From contig CAYYJM010000159.1 in assembly GCA_964471755.1 (NCBI GenBank), forward strand, positions 1 to 14,618: DNA of 14,618 bases, read 5' to 3'. This document shows positions 13,108 to 14,618 of the stretch, in pieces. The first letter of the stretch is position 1, and every line of letters begins with the position of its first letter. The notes beneath the pieces were generated by a model. It was not told the DNA's origin. It saw only the letters and a program-made list of their open reading frames with translations, and did no database searches. Source of the stretch: CAYYJM01 sp964471755. GTDB taxonomy: Bacteria > Planctomycetota > Planctomycetia > Gemmatales > Gemmataceae. The position numbers were made by a program, and so were the translations under genes.

Positions 13108-14454
13108 ATGGCAGTTCCAGACCGCTTGAAACTCTGGGAGCGTGGCGGCCTCTGGTTCTTCGCCGGGATCATTCTCCTGTTTGGTGTGCTGGTCACGCAC
13201 CGCTCGGCCTTCCTGAGTCGGCGAATGGGAGACGCCGGCATCATGTTCCGGGCCGGCTGGGCGGCGCGGATGGGGGGCGAGCAACTGCACACGGTCACCT
13301 GCGACAATGGCCTGCACTTTCACTACCCGCCGGTCGCCGCCCTGCTCTTCGTCCCGTTCGCCGATCCGCCGCCGGGTGAACCGCCGATCCTCGCTCCTTC
13401 CTACGCCGCATCGGTGGCTCTCTGGTATGCGATCTGTGTCGGTTGCATCCTGCTGGGGCTGCATCTGCTGGCCTCGGCCCTGGAAGCGGCCGAGGTTCGT
13501 CCCACCGCACCCTGCGGCCGGCGCTGGTGGGCTCTGCGGTTCATCCCGTTGCTGGTTTGCCTGCCCTGCATCGGGAGTACCCTTTCCAAGGGACAGGTGA
13601 CGCCGGTTCTGTTCCTGCTCATCGCGGCCGGGTTCGCGACGGCCATCCGGGGACGGCAACTGCTCTCGGGCGTAGGGCTCGCCGGTGCAGCGTGTCTGAA
13701 GATCTTCCCCGCCTTCCTGTTTCTGCTACCGATGTGGCGGCGCGACGCGCGGGCCATCACCGGCGTTGCCCTGGGTCTGGTCCTGGGCCTGGTGATCCTG
13801 CCGGTGCTGTATTTCGGTCCCGTTCGCACGCTCGAATCCTACACCCAGCTGGAAAAAGTCCTGATCGCTCCGGCCCTGGGCTGGGGCACTGACGATTCTC
13901 GTGGTGCGGAACTGCACAACACCACGGGGACGTACAGTCAGTCGCTGGCCAACGTCGTCACCACTACTCTTTATCCCGATCGGACCACCCGGCCAGAGAA
14001 GGTTCCGGCCCTGGTGCGAGCCATCCACTGGAGCCTGGCGGCGTGTCTGACGCTGGCCACCCTGTGGGCCTTCCGTCGCAGACCGACGACGGCGCAGGCG
14101 CAGACGCAGCAAACCGCCCTCTTCGGCGGAGCCCTGGCCCTGGTCATGCTTCTGGTGTCGCCGGTCTGTCACCTGCACTATCTCATGCTGGCGCTGCCGG
14201 CCGTGCTGGCCCTGGTCGCCGTGGAGCGGGACTCGTCTGGTCAGCCGCGCCCGTGGCTGCTCCTGATCCTGGCGGCTCATATTGCCTCGGTCGTGCTGGC
14301 CCAGTTGCCAGGTTTGATCGTCCTGAAGGACCACTGCCTGCCGGCCCTGGGTGTAGTCCTCCTGTGGGGCGTGACGTGTCGGGTCGGTCATCGCCTGAGC
14401 CAACCGGCGGTCGTCGAGGCGAACCCGGAGCCCGCCCTGCGAACGGCGGCGTGA
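13108..14454 (+). CDS. GT87/DUF2029-family polytopic membrane glycosyltransferase
   Basis: The protein has 448 residues and about nine to eleven hydrophobic segments over its whole length. The ATG at 13108 is chosen because AGGAG lies about eight bases upstream; an in-frame ATG at 13084 lacks such a site. Family marks are MGDAGIMFRAG (Asp42, the likely catalytic Asp in the first outer loop), FHYPPVAALLF (71-81), SKGQVTPVLFLL (160-171) and CLKIFPAFLFLLPMW (196-210), the usual KGQ and KxFP pattern of these GT-C fold enzymes. Relatives are polyprenol-phosphate-sugar dependent mannosyl- or arabinosyltransferases acting on the outer side of the membrane in cell-envelope glycan synthesis. The acceptor and donor cannot be told here. 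It is divergent from the hemerythrin gene and shows no functional tie to the respiratory operon. The C-terminal tail after the last helix is short and polar. Confidence 0.87.
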   Translation: MAVPDRLKLWERGGLWFFAGIILLFGVLVTHRSAFLSRRMGDAGIMFRAGWAARMGGEQLHTVTCDNGLHFHYPPVAALLFVPFADPPPGEPPILAPSYAASVALWYAICVGCILLGLHLLASALEAAEVRPTAPCGRRWWALRFIPLLVCLPCIGSTLSKGQVTPVLFLLIAAGFATAIRGRQLLSGVGLAGAACLKIFPAFLFLLPMWRRDARAITGVALGLVLGLVILPVLYFGPVRTLESYTQLEKVLIAPALGWGTDDSRGAELHNTTGTYSQSLANVVTTTLYPDRTTRPEKVPALVRAIHWSLAACLTLATLWAFRRRPTTAQAQTQQTALFGGALALVMLLVSPVCHLHYLMLALPAVLALVAVERDSSGQPRPWLLLILAAHIASVVLAQLPGLIVLKDHCLPALGVVLLWGVTCRVGHRLSQPAVVEANPEPALRTAA

Positions 14455-14490
14455 TCGATCGCGGTGTCATGTGATTGTCAGAGCCGCGCA

Positions 14491-14618
14491 CGCAGCGAGG
14501 CCGCAGGCCGAGCGAAGTAAGCGCACCAAGACCCGGACGTGTGGGCGGTGGAAGAGTTCGCCGCCCTTCCGTGCAGGTCGCGGTGCGCTTACTCCGCTCG
14601 GCCTGCGGCCTCGCTGCG
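14491..14618. repeat. Long inverted repeat with an inner hairpin at the window end
   Basis: The 37-base arms 14491-14527 and 14582-14618 are reverse complements at 36 of 37 positions (mismatch at 14515) around a 54-base loop. Inside the loop, GGGCGG (14543-14548) and CCGCCC (14561-14566) form a second stem. The right arm ends exactly at the window edge, so the full element may be longer. It lies 36 bases after the glycosyltransferase stop and could end that transcript, or be a mobile hairpin repeat. Nothing else is seen after the gene. Confidence 0.85.

Overview
The window is high-GC bacterial DNA, most likely from a planctomycete, perhaps of the Gemmatales/Gemmataceae type. I infer this from the long GC-rich intergenic hairpins, including a 'ctcggtactccgggggagag' palindrome that I associate with that group, and from the respiratory gene set. 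No rRNA, tRNA, CRISPR array or transposase gene is visible. A run of ten Ns at 9231-9240 marks an assembly join inside a real gene.

Layout. Bases 1-537 (+) carry the 3' end of an N-acylglucosamine 2-epimerase family gene. It converges, across a small hairpin, on a long minus-strand cluster running from about 11.8 kb down to 0.55 kb. In transcription order the cluster holds: an iron-sulfur/FAD NAD(P)-type oxidoreductase (GltD-like, 11813-9921), a Tat-targeted Rieske protein (9924-9457), a fused cytochrome b6/subunit IV (9435-7806), a membrane-anchored hexahaem cytochrome c (7821-6358), a Tat-targeted NarG-like molybdenum catalytic subunit (6334-3485), a NarH-like four-cluster Fe-S subunit (3337-2276), an EbdC-like haem b gamma subunit (2253-1462), a TorD/NarJ-type chaperone (1442-795) and an 81-residue degenerate hemerythrin-like protein (798-553). 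Most junctions are ATGA overlaps or gaps of about 20 bases, so this looks like one nine-gene operon. Upstream on the same strand is a complete hemerythrin-domain gene (12639-12037). A divergent 468-base gap separates it from a GT87/DUF2029 membrane glycosyltransferase (13108-14454, +). The window ends inside a large inverted repeat.

How the genes work together (inference). The molybdoenzyme is NarG-like by sequence but has a Tat signal, is short (949 residues) and has no NarI partner. It should therefore act outside the cytoplasmic membrane, like archaeal-type nitrate reductases and the wider type II DMSO reductase group (Ebd, Ser, Clr, Pcr, Nxr). The Rieske/cytochrome b pair would oxidise quinol and pass electrons through the hexahaem cytochrome c and the haem b gamma subunit to the Fe-S subunit and the Mo site, where nitrate or a similar oxyanion is reduced. 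The reverse direction, such as nitrite oxidation with reverse electron flow, cannot be excluded. The leading flavoprotein has no export signal and would connect the cytoplasmic NAD(P)H pool to the Rieske/b complex, a partnership resembling anammox planctomycete Rieske/b complexes.

The points most worth following are the NAD(P)H-to-Rieske/b-to-NarGH gene set, the N gap that the flanking bases suggest how to close, a shared 22/23-base motif at matching distance upstream of the hemerythrin gene and the operon, and a 43-base-arm palindrome between the alpha and beta subunit genes.
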